This document shows, piece by piece, positions 8,412 to 17,503 of a stretch of 64,000 bases of DNA; within the stretch, counting starts at the first letter, position 1; each line of letters begins with the position of its first letter. The notes under the pieces were generated by a model. It saw only the letters and a list, made by a program, of their open reading frames with translations. It was not told the origin of the DNA and ran no database searches. Source of the stretch: Selenomonadales bacterium UBA7018 (lineage in GTDB: Bacteria > Bacillota > Negativicutes > Selenomonadales > Selenomonadaceae). The stretch lies in the NCBI GenBank assembly GCA_002448305.1, contig DJWY01000025.1, forward strand, positions 251,894 through 315,893. Reading direction: 5' to 3'. Both the position numbers and the translations under genes were made by a program.

Positions 8412-11402
8412 ATGAATCAAACGACAAATATAATAAGCGACAAAAGACGCGCTACTATCAAAAAGCTTTTATTTTATGCGATGGTAATTGCATTCTTCGT
8501 CGGCGTTGTCCTGCTTTATTACAACATGCTTTATAATCAAACCCGCGAAAGTATTATTAAAAACGGACAGGCCGCCGCCATACAGTCAAAAAATTATCTT
8601 AGCGATTACCTTTCAACAAGTATCGACGCTATCAAGCTAACGGCGTACACGATAGACGGCATGATAGAAACTAACAGAACTAATAAAGAAATTCTCGATT
8701 ATTTAGTTGGACAATCTACCGCCGTTACAAGCACAGTTTTTGAAAACACGACCGGACTTTATGGTTACGTAAATGGCGAATATCTCGACGGCGCGGGCTG
8801 GGTTCCAGACGCAAGCTTTGTTCCGACAAAACGCCCTTGGTATACAAAGACGTTAGAAAATAAAGGAAATGTTACGCTTATCGACCCGTACCTTGACGCC
8901 CAAACCAGACAAATTACCATGACAATTTCTAAAAGTCTCGTCGACGGAAAAAGCGTTGTCGCTATGGATATTGTTCTTGACCAAGTGCAAAATATTATAG
9001 AAAAATCCGTAGAGTTGGGCGATTCCGATTATGAATTCATATTGGATAGCCGAAATATGGTCGTCGCTCACTCGGAGAGAACTGAAATCGGAAAGAATTA
9101 CAATGACGAAAAAGACAGCTTTTGGGGTATGATTTTAGCCAATGCCAAAACCGCTAATGATGATTTTTTTGAATTCGACTATGAAGGCGCGCACTATATC
9201 ATTTACGCGGAGAAAGTCGAAAACGATTGGCGATGCTTGACCGTGAAAAATGCGACGGAAATTTTTACGCCCTTGAAAATTCTTCTGGCAATAACGATAG
9301 CTGTTGTGGTTATTATCGTGCTGATTCTCTCCTACATTCTTAACAAATCAAATCAGCGATACAGTATGGCAAAAGAATTAAATGACCAGCTGTCGTCGCT
9401 GTCGAATATTTATTTGTCCGTTTACGACATTGACATTATAGAAGACACTTTCAAGGAAATAAAGTCGACGAATTTTATATCCGGCGAGCTGTCGAAGAAA
9501 AATTACAAAAGCGCAAGTGCTATGATAGAAGCGATTATGCGCCAAACCGTAAATAAAATTTCTCTGGACGATACGCTTAGATTTATTAACCTTGACACTT
9601 TGAACGAACGCTTAAAGGATTCTTATACCGTAGCGATTGAATATCAGAACATAGAGCAGAAATGGCGCAGAGTTCGCTTTATCGCGTCACAACGCTTGAA
9701 AAATGGCACCGTCTCCAACGTACTTTGGCTCACGGAAGATATTGACAAGGAAAAGAAAGAACGCGACGCGCTGATAAATCTTTCTGAACGCGCCTTTGCC
9801 GCAAGCGAAGCAAAATCTTCTTTCCTCTCTAATATGTCACATGAAATTCGCACGCCTATAAATGCTATTCTGGGCATGAATGAAATTATTCTTCGCGAGT
9901 GCGACGACAAGGAAATTATATCGTATGCGCAAAGTATTAAAGCCGCTGGCAGTACGCTTTTGGGGCTGATTAACGATATTCTTGACTTTTCAAAGATTGA
10001 AGCCGGAAAAATAGAAATTATCCCTGTGGACTATGACCTTTCGTCGCTGATTAACGATTTGGTTAATATGATTCACATTAAAGCAGATGACAAAGGGCTT
10101 GCCTTATCGCTCGATTTCGATAGGGGCTTGCCCAAAATGCTTCATGGCGATGAAGTTCGCGTCAAGCAGGTTATCACCAACATTTTAACCAACGCCGTAA
10201 AATATACCGAAAGGGGCAGTGTCACTTTCTCCATAGGTTTTAAGCGCATTGACGACGAGCCGGACAGCGTTATTCTTCTCTTCTCAATCAAGGATACGGG
10301 CATTGGCATTAAGCCGGAAGATATAGAAAAGCTTTTCACGGAATTTGAGCGCATTGAAGAGGAACGCAACCGCCGCATTGAGGGAACTGGTCTTGGTATG
10401 GCGATAACTAAAAATCTTTTGCGCCTGATGAATAGTAGCCTTAAAGTTGAAAGCATTTACGGCTTAGGCTCGAAATTTTCCTTTGAACTTAAACAGAAAG
10501 TTATCAAATGGGAGCCGCTTGGCGATTATGAAGCGTCATACAAAGCGGGGCTGAAGGATAGAAAAAAATATAAGGAGAAATTCACCGCACCAAAGGCGCA
10601 AGTCCTCGTAGTCGACGATAACGAAATGAATCTCATGGTTTTTAAAAATCTCCTGAAGCAAACGAAAATGAAAATCGATACGGCGATTAGTGGCAACGAA
10701 GGACTTGTTTTAACTCAAGGCAATTCCTACGATATTATATTTCTCGACCACATGATGCCCGATAAGGACGGTATAGAAACGCTAAAGGAATTGAGAGCGC
10801 AGACGGAAAATCCTAATTGCCATACGATTACCGTTTGCCTGACTGCGAACGCTATTTCCGGCGCGAGAGAAAAATATATTGCTGAGGGCTTTGATAATTA
10901 TCTGACTAAGCCAATTAACCCCGACAAACTCGAAGAAATGTTGCTGGAATATTTGCCGAAGGAAAAGTTGAAAGGCTCTTCCGAAAATATCGTTGAAGTG
11001 ACGACGCCAAATGAATCTTCGCAGACCGATTATAAATACATGAATATTGCTAAGGGTTTAGAATACAGCACGGGCGAAGATATGTTTAGGGGCGTCTTGG
11101 AGTTATTCTGCAATCTCAAGGACAAGAACAAAGATAAAATTCAAAAGGCATTCGAGGACGCCGATTGGAAAAATTATACTGTTTTCGTTCATTCGCTTAA
11201 ATCAACTGCGCGGTCTATCGGCGGGGAACAAGTCGGGAAAATTGCGAGGGAACTCGAAATGGCTGGCAACGTCCTAAGAAATAATAATTCTTCCGAAGCG
11301 GATAAACACGATGCCGAAAATTTTATAAAAAGTCATCACGCCGAAGCTATGGAACTTTATGATAAACTCGTCGAAGAAGGCAAACGCTATCTAAATTCGT
11401 GA
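8412..11402 (+). CDS. Cache-sensor hybrid histidine kinase with REC and Hpt
   Basis: Membrane sensor kinase of 996 residues carrying a whole phosphorelay. In order: membrane helix (about 17-40), extracytoplasmic dCache-like sensor with RPWYTKTLEN and PYLDAQTRQITMTIS, second helix (285-311), a PAS-like linker, HisKA with MSHEIRTPINAILGMNE (His 477), HATPase with NILTNAVKYT, DTGIGI and GTGLGMAIT, receiver with VVDDNEMN and the acceptor Asp 779 in IIFLDHMMP, and Hpt with VHSLKSTARSIGG (His 927). ATG 8412 follows GAAGGA at 8397-8402; the frame is open from a TTG at 8391. It stands alone between terminators, so its output regulator is elsewhere. It is closely related to the kinases at 32323 and 38496. 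Confidence 0.93.
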   Translation: MNQTTNIISDKRRATIKKLLFYAMVIAFFVGVVLLYYNMLYNQTRESIIKNGQAAAIQSKNYLSDYLSTSIDAIKLTAYTIDGMIETNRTNKEILDYLVGQSTAVTSTVFENTTGLYGYVNGEYLDGAGWVPDASFVPTKRPWYTKTLENKGNVTLIDPYLDAQTRQITMTISKSLVDGKSVVAMDIVLDQVQNIIEKSVELGDSDYEFILDSRNMVVAHSERTEIGKNYNDEKDSFWGMILANAKTANDDFFEFDYEGAHYIIYAEKVENDWRCLTVKNATEIFTPLKILLAITIAVVVIIVLILSYILNKSNQRYSMAKELNDQLSSLSNIYLSVYDIDIIEDTFKEIKSTNFISGELSKKNYKSASAMIEAIMRQTVNKISLDDTLRFINLDTLNERLKDSYTVAIEYQNIEQKWRRVRFIASQRLKNGTVSNVLWLTEDIDKEKKERDALINLSERAFAASEAKSSFLSNMSHEIRTPINAILGMNEIILRECDDKEIISYAQSIKAAGSTLLGLINDILDFSKIEAGKIEIIPVDYDLSSLINDLVNMIHIKADDKGLALSLDFDRGLPKMLHGDEVRVKQVITNILTNAVKYTERGSVTFSIGFKRIDDEPDSVILLFSIKDTGIGIKPEDIEKLFTEFERIEEERNRRIEGTGLGMAITKNLLRLMNSSLKVESIYGLGSKFSFELKQKVIKWEPLGDYEASYKAGLKDRKKYKEKFTAPKAQVLVVDDNEMNLMVFKNLLKQTKMKIDTAISGNEGLVLTQGNSYDIIFLDHMMPDKDGIETLKELRAQTENPNCHTITVCLTANAISGAREKYIAEGFDNYLTKPINPDKLEEMLLEYLPKEKLKGSSENIVEVTTPNESSQTDYKYMNIAKGLEYSTGEDMFRGVLELFCNLKDKNKDKIQKAFEDADWKNYTVFVHSLKSTARSIGGEQVGKIARELEMAGNVLRNNNSSEADKHDAENFIKSHHAEAMELYDKLVEEGKRYLNS

Positions 11403-11445
11403 TAACAACTTGCCTGTATTGTCGCAGGGATTTTTTTTTGTTATC
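11401..11445 (+). terminator. probable terminator after the hybrid kinase
   Basis: A short stem CCTG/CAGG (11413-11416 with 11425-11428) precedes nine T. An outer perfect inverted repeat GATAACAA / TTGTTATC (11401-11408, 11438-11445) encloses it. The inner stem is weak. Confidence 0.55.
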
Positions 11446-11474
11446 ATCAAGAAAACTTTTGGGGGGAGAAAATT

Positions 11475-12158
11475 TTGTCAGACGAAAAGAAATTTGCGTT
11501 TATAACGTGCGTGAATAGTGATTGGTGGTATTCTGAATGTCTTTTGTATCTTCAGCATTTGAAAATTCCTGCGGGAATGTCGGTTGAGTTTATCGACGTG
11601 CGCGGCGCAAGTTCAATGACGCAAGGTTACAATCACGCTATGAAAAAATCCGACGCTAAGTACAAAATTTATCTTCATCAAGATACTTTGGTCGTGAATA
11701 AAAATCTGATTGCCGATTTGCTGAAAATTTTCGCGGATAAATCTATTGGCGTAGTTGGAATGATAGGTTGCATGAATTTGCCGGCGACGGGCGTTTGGTG
11801 GGACGGCTTGCGGACTTACGGTCGTGTTTTGCATGCATGCGAGCCGGAAAGCGTCGTTGATTCTGAGTGCGACGAACCGGAAAGCGATTATCAAGAAGTT
11901 GAATCGGTTGACGGCTTTTTTTTGGCGACGCAGTACGATTTAGAGTGGCGCGAGGATTTATTTGACGGCTGGCATTTGTATGATACGTCGCTTTGCAAGG
12001 AAATGGGGCGCGCAGGTTATAAAGTTGTTGTGCCGAATCAGGAAAAAGATTTTTGGTGCATACACTGCCCGAAAGAAAAGCCGCTTGACCCGAAATATCG
12101 CCGCTACCAGAAAATTTTCCTGCGCGAATACGGCGCGGAACTTAATCCAGAGGTATAA
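11475..12158 (+). CDS. glycosyltransferase family 2-like protein
   Basis: A 227-residue cytoplasmic protein that looks like the short GT-A type transferases (Glyco_tranf_2_5 type). Segments that support this are FITCVNSDWWYSECLLYL at the N-terminus, SSMTQGYNHAMKKSDAKY near residue 47, and YLHQDTLVVNKNLI near 72, where the Asp of HQD stands in the position of the metal-binding DXD. VVGMIGC follows near 96. The start is TTG 11475, after a run GGGGGGAG at 11461-11468. The next gene starts 2 bases after the stop, so the two are coupled. The target is probably a surface glycan, by analogy with the neighbourhood. Confidence 0.72.
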   Translation: MSDEKKFAFITCVNSDWWYSECLLYLQHLKIPAGMSVEFIDVRGASSMTQGYNHAMKKSDAKYKIYLHQDTLVVNKNLIADLLKIFADKSIGVVGMIGCMNLPATGVWWDGLRTYGRVLHACEPESVVDSECDEPESDYQEVESVDGFFLATQYDLEWREDLFDGWHLYDTSLCKEMGRAGYKVVVPNQEKDFWCIHCPKEKPLDPKYRRYQKIFLREYGAELNPEV

Positions 12159-12160
12159 AA

Positions 12161-13048
12161 ATGGAAGATATTAAACCGAGTTTATTAGAACTGATTGACG
12201 CCGATGATTTTTTCAAAAAAATTTTAGTCGTTGAGAGCGTCGATTATCTTAAACCGTTGCGCGAAAAATTTCCTGCGGCGGAGATTTATTTCGTAACGAC
12301 GAACGAAGATTTAACTTTCCCCGACGTGAAAACTTTCCTGCTTGACTACCGCGAAGAACGCTTGCCATTTGCGGAAAAATTTTTCGATTTAATCATTGGC
12401 GACTTAACGCTTGAGGTCGTGACGAATCCGCAAGACATAGCGGCGGGCTTTTCGACGTATTTAAAGCAGACGGGCATTTGGCTGACGAGTTTTAGAAATA
12501 TACGGCACTGGAAAGTTTTAGAAAAGCTAATGCGCGGCGTTTTCGGCGGAATCGTATCGAGATTGTACACGAACACAGAATTTATACGGCTATTGGCGGC
12601 GTCGTTCTACAAAGATTTTCGGATGTTCCCGCTTAAAAAAAATGCGCCGCCCGAACTTTTAGAGCGGCTAATAACTTGCGGTTTCGACAACTTCAACGAC
12701 GACTTGCAAACGGAATTTTGGCTAGTGCGTGCGTCGCGGTCAATGCCGGAACTTGCGCTTTTGAAGTCAATGTTCACTGAAAAAATTCGCGCAGATTTAT
12801 CGCGAATACTCCATAGAATCGAATACGACATTGACACGGAAGAGAGCGTCAAAACTTTTTGGCGGCTCTTCGACGCGGCAGGAATTTTCACTGATTATGC
12901 GGCGGCGTTTATTCGTTCGGTCGTGATTCACAGGGAAAATTTTTATCGCAACATGCGGAAATTTTCTGCGCGGACGGAGCTTGAAGAAATAATCGCCGAG
13001 TGCGAATCGCTTTATGATTTAGAATTCAATGACTTTTTCAATCGCTAA
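12161..13048 (+). CDS. methyltransferase-like protein, degenerate
   Basis: A 295-residue soluble protein. Around residue 75 it has LPFAEKFFDLIIGDLTLE, a motif typical of the region after the SAM-binding fold in class I methyltransferases, and near residue 110 SFRNIRHWKVLEKLM, as seen in methyltransferases tied to glycan gene clusters. The glycine-rich SAM loop is not obvious (the N-terminus reads ILVVESVDYLKPLREKFP), so activity is uncertain. The C-terminal 100 residues are helical and unassigned. It is coupled to the glycosyltransferase upstream, and its stop codon abuts the stop of the convergent protease gene with no bases between. Confidence 0.5.
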   Translation: MEDIKPSLLELIDADDFFKKILVVESVDYLKPLREKFPAAEIYFVTTNEDLTFPDVKTFLLDYREERLPFAEKFFDLIIGDLTLEVVTNPQDIAAGFSTYLKQTGIWLTSFRNIRHWKVLEKLMRGVFGGIVSRLYTNTEFIRLLAASFYKDFRMFPLKKNAPPELLERLITCGFDNFNDDLQTEFWLVRASRSMPELALLKSMFTEKIRADLSRILHRIEYDIDTEESVKTFWRLFDAAGIFTDYAAAFIRSVVIHRENFYRNMRKFSARTELEEIIAECESLYDLEFNDFFNR

Positions 13049-13684
13049 TCAAAGCAAAATGTTCACGATACTTTGAAAAATGCCGAAGATAAAACGTTGC
13101 AACGGGACGAAGACATAATGCAAAATCGGCGTCGCAATGATAATGATAAGGAAAATAAAGCCATAGCGTTCGAGGCTTTCATAAGTGCGCGCCAATTCGT
13201 AAGGCAAAAGATTTCTGAGGATATGCGAGCCGTCAAGCGGCGGGATTGGTAGCATATTGAAGATTGCGAAGTTGATATTATAAACGATAATTAGGTTGAA
13301 TACGACGAGTAGCCCTTCGGACAGTGGAAAATCAAATTTCGCGAGCAAAACTAGAATAATTAGCGCAAGGAAGGAAACAATTAAATTCGACGCGGGACCA
13401 GCGAGCGAAACTAAAATATCATCGCGGCGCGGGTTAGAAAAATTCATAGGGTTTATCTGAACGGGTTTAGCCCAGCCGAAATGGACGAGGAAAAGCATTA
13501 AAAGCCCAATCGGGTCGACGTGGGCGGCGGGATTGAGCGTCAAACGCCCCTGCATACGCGGAGTATAATCGCCGAGCGCGTAAGCAACGCGGGCGTGCGA
13601 ATATTCATGAATCACCATAGCAATAACAATACCGGGCAAACCCGCAATTAAATTCATAAGGAATCCGCCAATATCATCAAACAT
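13049..13684 (-). CDS. site-2 protease family protein (M50, Rv-type short form)
   Basis: Predicted intramembrane zinc metalloprotease of 211 residues. The zinc motif HEYSH lies near residue 27 in the first conserved helix, followed by LGDYTPRMQGRLTLNP, and the third ligand lies in NMLPIPPLDG near 145. There are five or six hydrophobic helices and no PDZ domain, so it is the compact S2P group rather than RseP. Substrate unknown; family members cleave membrane proteins in regulated proteolysis, but compact forms often have no known target. It overlaps the stop of the upstream glycosyltransferase by one base, suggesting coupled translation. Confidence 0.88.
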   Translation of the reverse strand: MFDDIGGFLMNLIAGLPGIVIAMVIHEYSHARVAYALGDYTPRMQGRLTLNPAAHVDPIGLLMLFLVHFGWAKPVQINPMNFSNPRRDDILVSLAGPASNLIVSFLALIILVLLAKFDFPLSEGLLVVFNLIIVYNINFAIFNMLPIPPLDGSHILRNLLPYELARTYESLERYGFIFLIIIIATPILHYVFVPLQRFIFGIFQSIVNILL

Positions 13685-14643
13685 TAAATCGCCTCCGAGT
13701 CATTTAAAAATTCGCTCACGATAAATCGCGGGCGTTTTTTGGTCTCAAGATAAATTTTCCCGACGTATTCGCCGACAATGCCGATTGATAAGAGAATTAG
13801 CCCGCCGATAAACCAAAGCGAAGCCAACATACTCGCCCAACCGCGAACAGTATCGCCGAAAAAATATTCATACAGCGTCCAAAGTATAACTAGAAAACTA
13901 ATTGAGGACATTGCGACGCCTAAACTTGTAATCATGCGAATTGGCTCGACCGTCAGCGAAGTTATTCCTTGAAACGCGAAGAAAAGCATTTTTTTGAGCG
14001 GATATTTGCTTTCGCCGGCGAAACGTTCTGCCCGTTCGTAAAAAACTTTCGCAGAAGGATAACCAATCATCGGAACAAGCCCGCGCAGAAATAAATTCAC
14101 TTCGCCGAATTGCTCCAAACCATTTAAAGCGCGACGGCTCATCAAACGATAATCAGCGTGATTGTCCACAACGTCCGCACCTAAAAATCGTATCAGCTTA
14201 TAAAAACTTTCCGCCGTGAACCGTTTAAAAAAAGTATCGGTCTCGCGCTTACTCCGCACGCCGTAAACAACGTCGAAACCGGATTTATATTTGCTAATCA
14301 TCTCGTCGACGGCGTTTATATCGTCTTGTAAGTCGGCGTCCATAGAAATTACCATGTCCGCGCAGTTTTTTACAGTCATAAGCCCCGCAAGCAATGCGTT
14401 TTGATGTCCGCGATTGCGAGAAAGATTTATTCCCGAAAAAATCTTGTCTTGCGCGTGCAATTCGCGAATTATTTCCCACGTCGAATCTTTCGAGCCGTCA
14501 TTTACAAAAACTATGCGACTTTTTTCCGAAATATTCTTCGCCGCAATCAGCATTTGCAATTTTTCGCGCAATCTTTTAGCGGTTTCGCGCAAAACTTCCT
14601 GCTCATTATAGCACGGAATCACAATGTATAAAGTATCGTCCAT
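13684..14643 (-). CDS. polyprenyl-phosphate glycosyltransferase, GtrB/DPM1-like
   Basis: GT2 enzyme of 319 residues that probably moves a sugar from a nucleotide donor to undecaprenyl phosphate. IVIPCYNEQEVL at the N-terminus, FVNDGSKDSTWE near 50, the DADLQDD metal motif near 100, the YGVRSKRETDTFFKR acceptor region, and two C-terminal membrane helices fit the GtrB/ArnC class. The frame is open 13 codons further upstream, but the ATG at 14643 has AAGGAT 7 bases before it. It starts 4 bases after the stop of a 633-residue GT-C-like membrane protein, which could use the lipid-linked sugar. Together they could form a two-step glycan-modifying unit. Confidence 0.88.
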   Translation of the reverse strand: MDDTLYIVIPCYNEQEVLRETAKRLREKLQMLIAAKNISEKSRIVFVNDGSKDSTWEIIRELHAQDKIFSGINLSRNRGHQNALLAGLMTVKNCADMVISMDADLQDDINAVDEMISKYKSGFDVVYGVRSKRETDTFFKRFTAESFYKLIRFLGADVVDNHADYRLMSRRALNGLEQFGEVNLFLRGLVPMIGYPSAKVFYERAERFAGESKYPLKKMLFFAFQGITSLTVEPIRMITSLGVAMSSISFLVILWTLYEYFFGDTVRGWASMLASLWFIGGLILLSIGIVGEYVGKIYLETKKRPRFIVSEFLNDSEAI

Positions 14644-14647
14644 AAAA

Positions 14648-16549
14648 TCAATCCTTAAAGTGTTCGCGCTTGTATTCTTCAAAGCGATTTTTAAACAAAT
14701 TATCTTTATCCGGATATTTTTTAGCGAAAAATTCTTCTACAAAATCAATATCCGACTTCTCAAGCGGCGAAATTTTTTCGTAAAGCTTAAAAGTCACGGA
14801 CGGGACGCCATCTCCCCCTAGCGAAAAACTTTTCTCCGATATTTTCTTAAAATGCCTTGAAAGCGGCGATGAATTTTCAATCCATTTGGCAGGCATAACG
14901 ACGATTGATTGGTCTTGGGCTTGCAAATGAAGTTGAATCGGGCTTGTAATGATAATATAATCCGCGTCGAAAAAATGCGGTGCGAATCCGTCTTTAGCGT
15001 CAACGTCAGCGGTATTCATGAGGCTCGGCAGTGCGTTTTCATTCTCTGGAAAGTAAATCTTCGTCAAAATATGTCCGTTATACGAGGCACCGCTCGCCAA
15101 AAGATAAATTTTCTTGTCCGTGCCCTTCGTCAAATTGTTCATATCGTCGACGAATTTTTTTAGGTCGTCAATGTCGTGGCGGACGGGCATAGGATAAGCA
15201 AATTGGAAAAGCGGCGGGAGATTTAGCGTTGCGGAATAAGCTTGGCAGAAATTGAAGGCTAGGACGAAAACTAAAGCCGCGCCGATTAATTTTTTCCGCG
15301 ATAGCGCGAAGGAAATTAGCATAGCGATAAAAATTGCTAGCGGCAAAATGATTGTGTAGAAATGTTGCCTGTCCATTACCTGCACGCGACAAATTAAAAT
15401 TGCCGGAATCAAAGCCCACGTCAAGAAAAATGCCGCGAACGGGAAAAATTTTTTATTAGCGAAACTGATTGCCGCGCCGATAAGAAAAAGCGCGTAAATT
15501 ATTAAGCCCAGATACGCCACATGGGCAAGAATTCTTTCCGGAAAGGTGAAACCTTGCTGATAAGCTACGTAAGCCGTTCCAATGTCGTAAGTCAGCGCGT
15601 GCTTAATGAACGTGAAAAATAGCGGCAACGTCATAATCAGTCCGAACGCGCCGATATATAGAAATTTCTTGCAAAGCAGTATAAAATCTCGTTGAAGTGA
15701 GCGTTCCTGCGCGCTCGAAATGATTAGATAGACTGTGTAGCCGAGAAAAAGTCCTAAAATCATATAAACTGCCGTCCGTGCCTGAAAAACGGCGAAGACA
15801 CATAGCGCGGCGATATAAATTAGGCGGTCGCGTTGCAGTTGCGCTTTGTCCAAACTCAAAAGCATTGCTAAAAGGATTGAGCCGGGTAAAAGGATTGAGA
15901 TATTCGCGTAGCCGATGAAAATTGGGATTTCGGCTATCGGCAGGAGCATAATAATTGCCATAATCGCCGAGCAGGGGAAATTTTTGACGCCGGACTTTTC
16001 TAAAATGGTTCTGAAGGTCGCCGCCGCTAAAAAAATTCCAAGCAAGCCGAACATTAGCCAGACATAAAGTTCATAGCCTAAAAAACTTTTGCTGAAAATG
16101 TACATGGGCAAAGCTATCAGCATTGGCAGAAATTTATTGTAGTCCGCGTGATTTATCGAGGCGCGTAAATCTTTCAAAGCTTGGTGCGGGTCGGCGAAAG
16201 TCATATTTGCGCATTCTACAGCCGGTTCCCACGTCTCCAACGAATCCCAGAAATAAATTGTTTGCTGAGAATTTATCATTAAGGCAATAAAGCCCGTTCC
16301 AATCACTGCGACAACTAAAATTCTCGGCAAGTCGCTTAGCAACTCGTCGAGAAAATTTACCTTGCAAAATTTCAGACAGCGGAATAATACGCCGTAATAG
16401 CCGCACAATAAAAGCAAGCAGAGAATCACGCCCGCAAATGTCGGGAAAATTTTTCCGATAAAACACGTAAGCACGACGAGACAAATAAACGCTAGCAAAA
16501 CTTGCGCGGCTTTATTATCGCGAATAAAATTTATGGCGAAACTTTTCAT
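14648..16549 (-). CDS. large membrane protein, GT-C-type glycosyltransferase candidate
   Basis: A 633-residue protein with about 12 hydrophobic helices over residues 15-440 and a 190-residue C-terminal soluble part. The first large loop has YFWDSLETWEPAVECA near residue 95. The acidic residue in an early extracytoplasmic loop, the helix pattern and the soluble tail are typical of GT-C enzymes that take sugars from polyprenyl phosphate. No single signature proves the family. The gene ends 4 bases before a GtrB-like gene, supporting a joint role in decorating LPS or another surface polymer. Start ATG 16549 lies shortly downstream of the NUDIX gene stop on the same strand. Confidence 0.65.
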   Translation of the reverse strand: MKSFAINFIRDNKAAQVLLAFICLVVLTCFIGKIFPTFAGVILCLLLLCGYYGVLFRCLKFCKVNFLDELLSDLPRILVVAVIGTGFIALMINSQQTIYFWDSLETWEPAVECANMTFADPHQALKDLRASINHADYNKFLPMLIALPMYIFSKSFLGYELYVWLMFGLLGIFLAAATFRTILEKSGVKNFPCSAIMAIIMLLPIAEIPIFIGYANISILLPGSILLAMLLSLDKAQLQRDRLIYIAALCVFAVFQARTAVYMILGLFLGYTVYLIISSAQERSLQRDFILLCKKFLYIGAFGLIMTLPLFFTFIKHALTYDIGTAYVAYQQGFTFPERILAHVAYLGLIIYALFLIGAAISFANKKFFPFAAFFLTWALIPAILICRVQVMDRQHFYTIILPLAIFIAMLISFALSRKKLIGAALVFVLAFNFCQAYSATLNLPPLFQFAYPMPVRHDIDDLKKFVDDMNNLTKGTDKKIYLLASGASYNGHILTKIYFPENENALPSLMNTADVDAKDGFAPHFFDADYIIITSPIQLHLQAQDQSIVVMPAKWIENSSPLSRHFKKISEKSFSLGGDGVPSVTFKLYEKISPLEKSDIDFVEEFFAKKYPDKDNLFKNRFEEYKREHFKD

Positions 16550-16563
16550 TATGGCGACTCCGA

Positions 16564-17130
16564 TTATTTCTTATGAAAAACTTGCTTAGCCAACAGCAGA
16601 ATTGATACGGCGGATTTTGCGTCGAAAATTTTACCGCTCTCAACCATTTGCAACGCGGCAGTCAGCGGAATTTTAACGGCATTGATAAATTCGTCGGAAT
16701 CGGGATGAATTTTGCCGGGCGTCAAATCGCTAGCGGCGTAAAGGTGAATATATTCGTTAGAAAAGCCGACCGTCGTAGCAATCGTCGTGAGTTTCCAAAA
16801 TTTGCCCGCAGTGTAGCCGGTTTCCTCCGAAAGTTCGCGCTTAGCGCATTCGATAGGGTCTTCGCCGATTTTATCGAGCTTGCCGGCGGGAACTTCGAGA
16901 GTAACTTTGCCGACAGGATAGCGGAACTGGCGCACGAGAATAATTTGATTGTCGGGCAAAAGCGGAATAATTGCCGAAGCTCCAGGATGTTCAATCCATT
17001 CGCGCACAGCTTTATGACCGTTAGGCAATTCGACTTCATCTTTGCGCACATGCAATAGGACGCCGTCAAATATCGGTTCGCTTGAAATTTTCTTCTCGAC
17101 CAAATTTTTATCTTCGTTATCAATCAGCAT
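16564..17130 (-). CDS. NUDIX hydrolase, ADP-ribose pyrophosphatase type
   Basis: Cytoplasmic hydrolase of 188 residues. The Nudix box starts at GKLDKIGEDPIECAKRELSE and continues ETGY, giving the full G-x5-E-x7-RE-x2-EE pattern near residues 85-108. The upstream part (REWIEHPGASAIIPLLPD, then ILVRQFRYPVGK) matches ADP-ribose and sugar-nucleotide pyrophosphatases of the NudF group. It likely hydrolyses ADP-ribose to AMP and ribose 5-phosphate. ATG 17130 follows AAAGGAG with a 9-base gap. It is the first gene of a minus-strand group continuing into the GT-C and GtrB genes. Confidence 0.88.
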   Translation of the reverse strand: MLIDNEDKNLVEKKISSEPIFDGVLLHVRKDEVELPNGHKAVREWIEHPGASAIIPLLPDNQIILVRQFRYPVGKVTLEVPAGKLDKIGEDPIECAKRELSEETGYTAGKFWKLTTIATTVGFSNEYIHLYAASDLTPGKIHPDSDEFINAVKIPLTAALQMVESGKIFDAKSAVSILLLAKQVFHKK

Positions 17131-17162
17131 TTTAATTCGCTCCTTTGTAAATTGTAAAACCG

Positions 17163-17190
17163 ATTATAACATAAGCGACGCAAGGCGCAA
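17163..17190 (-). promoter_or_regulatory. promoter of the NUDIX operon
   Basis: On the minus strand, extended -10 TGTTATAAT (hexamer at 17168-17163) and -35 TTGCGC (17190-17185) with a 16-base spacer, about 33 bases before the start codon. Confidence 0.6.
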
Positions 17191-17191
17191 C

Positions 17192-17220
17192 TTGAAATGT
17201 AAAAAATCATTTGATATACT
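17192..17220 (+). promoter_or_regulatory. promoter of the LPS synthesis/export operon
   Basis: TTGAAA (17192-17197), 17-base spacer, TATACT (17215-17220) with a TG one base upstream (extended -10). It is 23 bases before the DUF1858 start and back to back with the NUDIX promoter. Confidence 0.75.
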
Positions 17221-17242
17221 GCAAAAAAAGGAGGAATTTTTC

Positions 17243-17488
17243 ATGAAGATAACTAAGGACATGAACATAATCGAAGTCGTTCAGCGTTACCCTGATACGA
17301 TGATGGTTTTCATGTATGCGGGCATGGGTTGTTTTGGCTGTCACGCGGCGCAGTTTGAAAATATTGAGGAAGGCGCATTGGTGCACGGCATTGACCCTGA
17401 CAAATTGGTTGAGGCTCTGAACGAAATCGCGGATGCCTCTGACGAGGCGGAAGCTGAACTTAAAGGCGTCGCGACTTCTCCGCGCTAA
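17243..17488 (+). CDS. DUF1858 domain protein, prismane-associated redox disulfide type
   Basis: Small protein of 81 residues. It begins KITKDMNIIEVVQRYPDT and has GMGCFGCHAAQFENIEEGA near residue 30, the CxxC-containing pattern of the DUF1858 family, whose members often sit beside hybrid-cluster (prismane) proteins and are presumed to handle redox disulfides. No hybrid-cluster gene is in this window. ATG 17243 has AGGAGG 8 bases upstream; the frame is open further upstream only because it crosses the NUDIX gene on the other strand. It leads the operon that continues with kdsC 15 bases later. Its link with LPS genes is unexplained. Confidence 0.85.
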   Translation: MKITKDMNIIEVVQRYPDTMMVFMYAGMGCFGCHAAQFENIEEGALVHGIDPDKLVEALNEIADASDEAEAELKGVATSPR

Positions 17489-17503
17489 ATATTGGAGGGC
17501 GTC

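Noticed and set aside
14394..14631. Three overlapping plus-strand open frames over the GtrB-like gene
   Set aside because: All are shadows of the minus-strand GT2 gene, whose motifs are intact.
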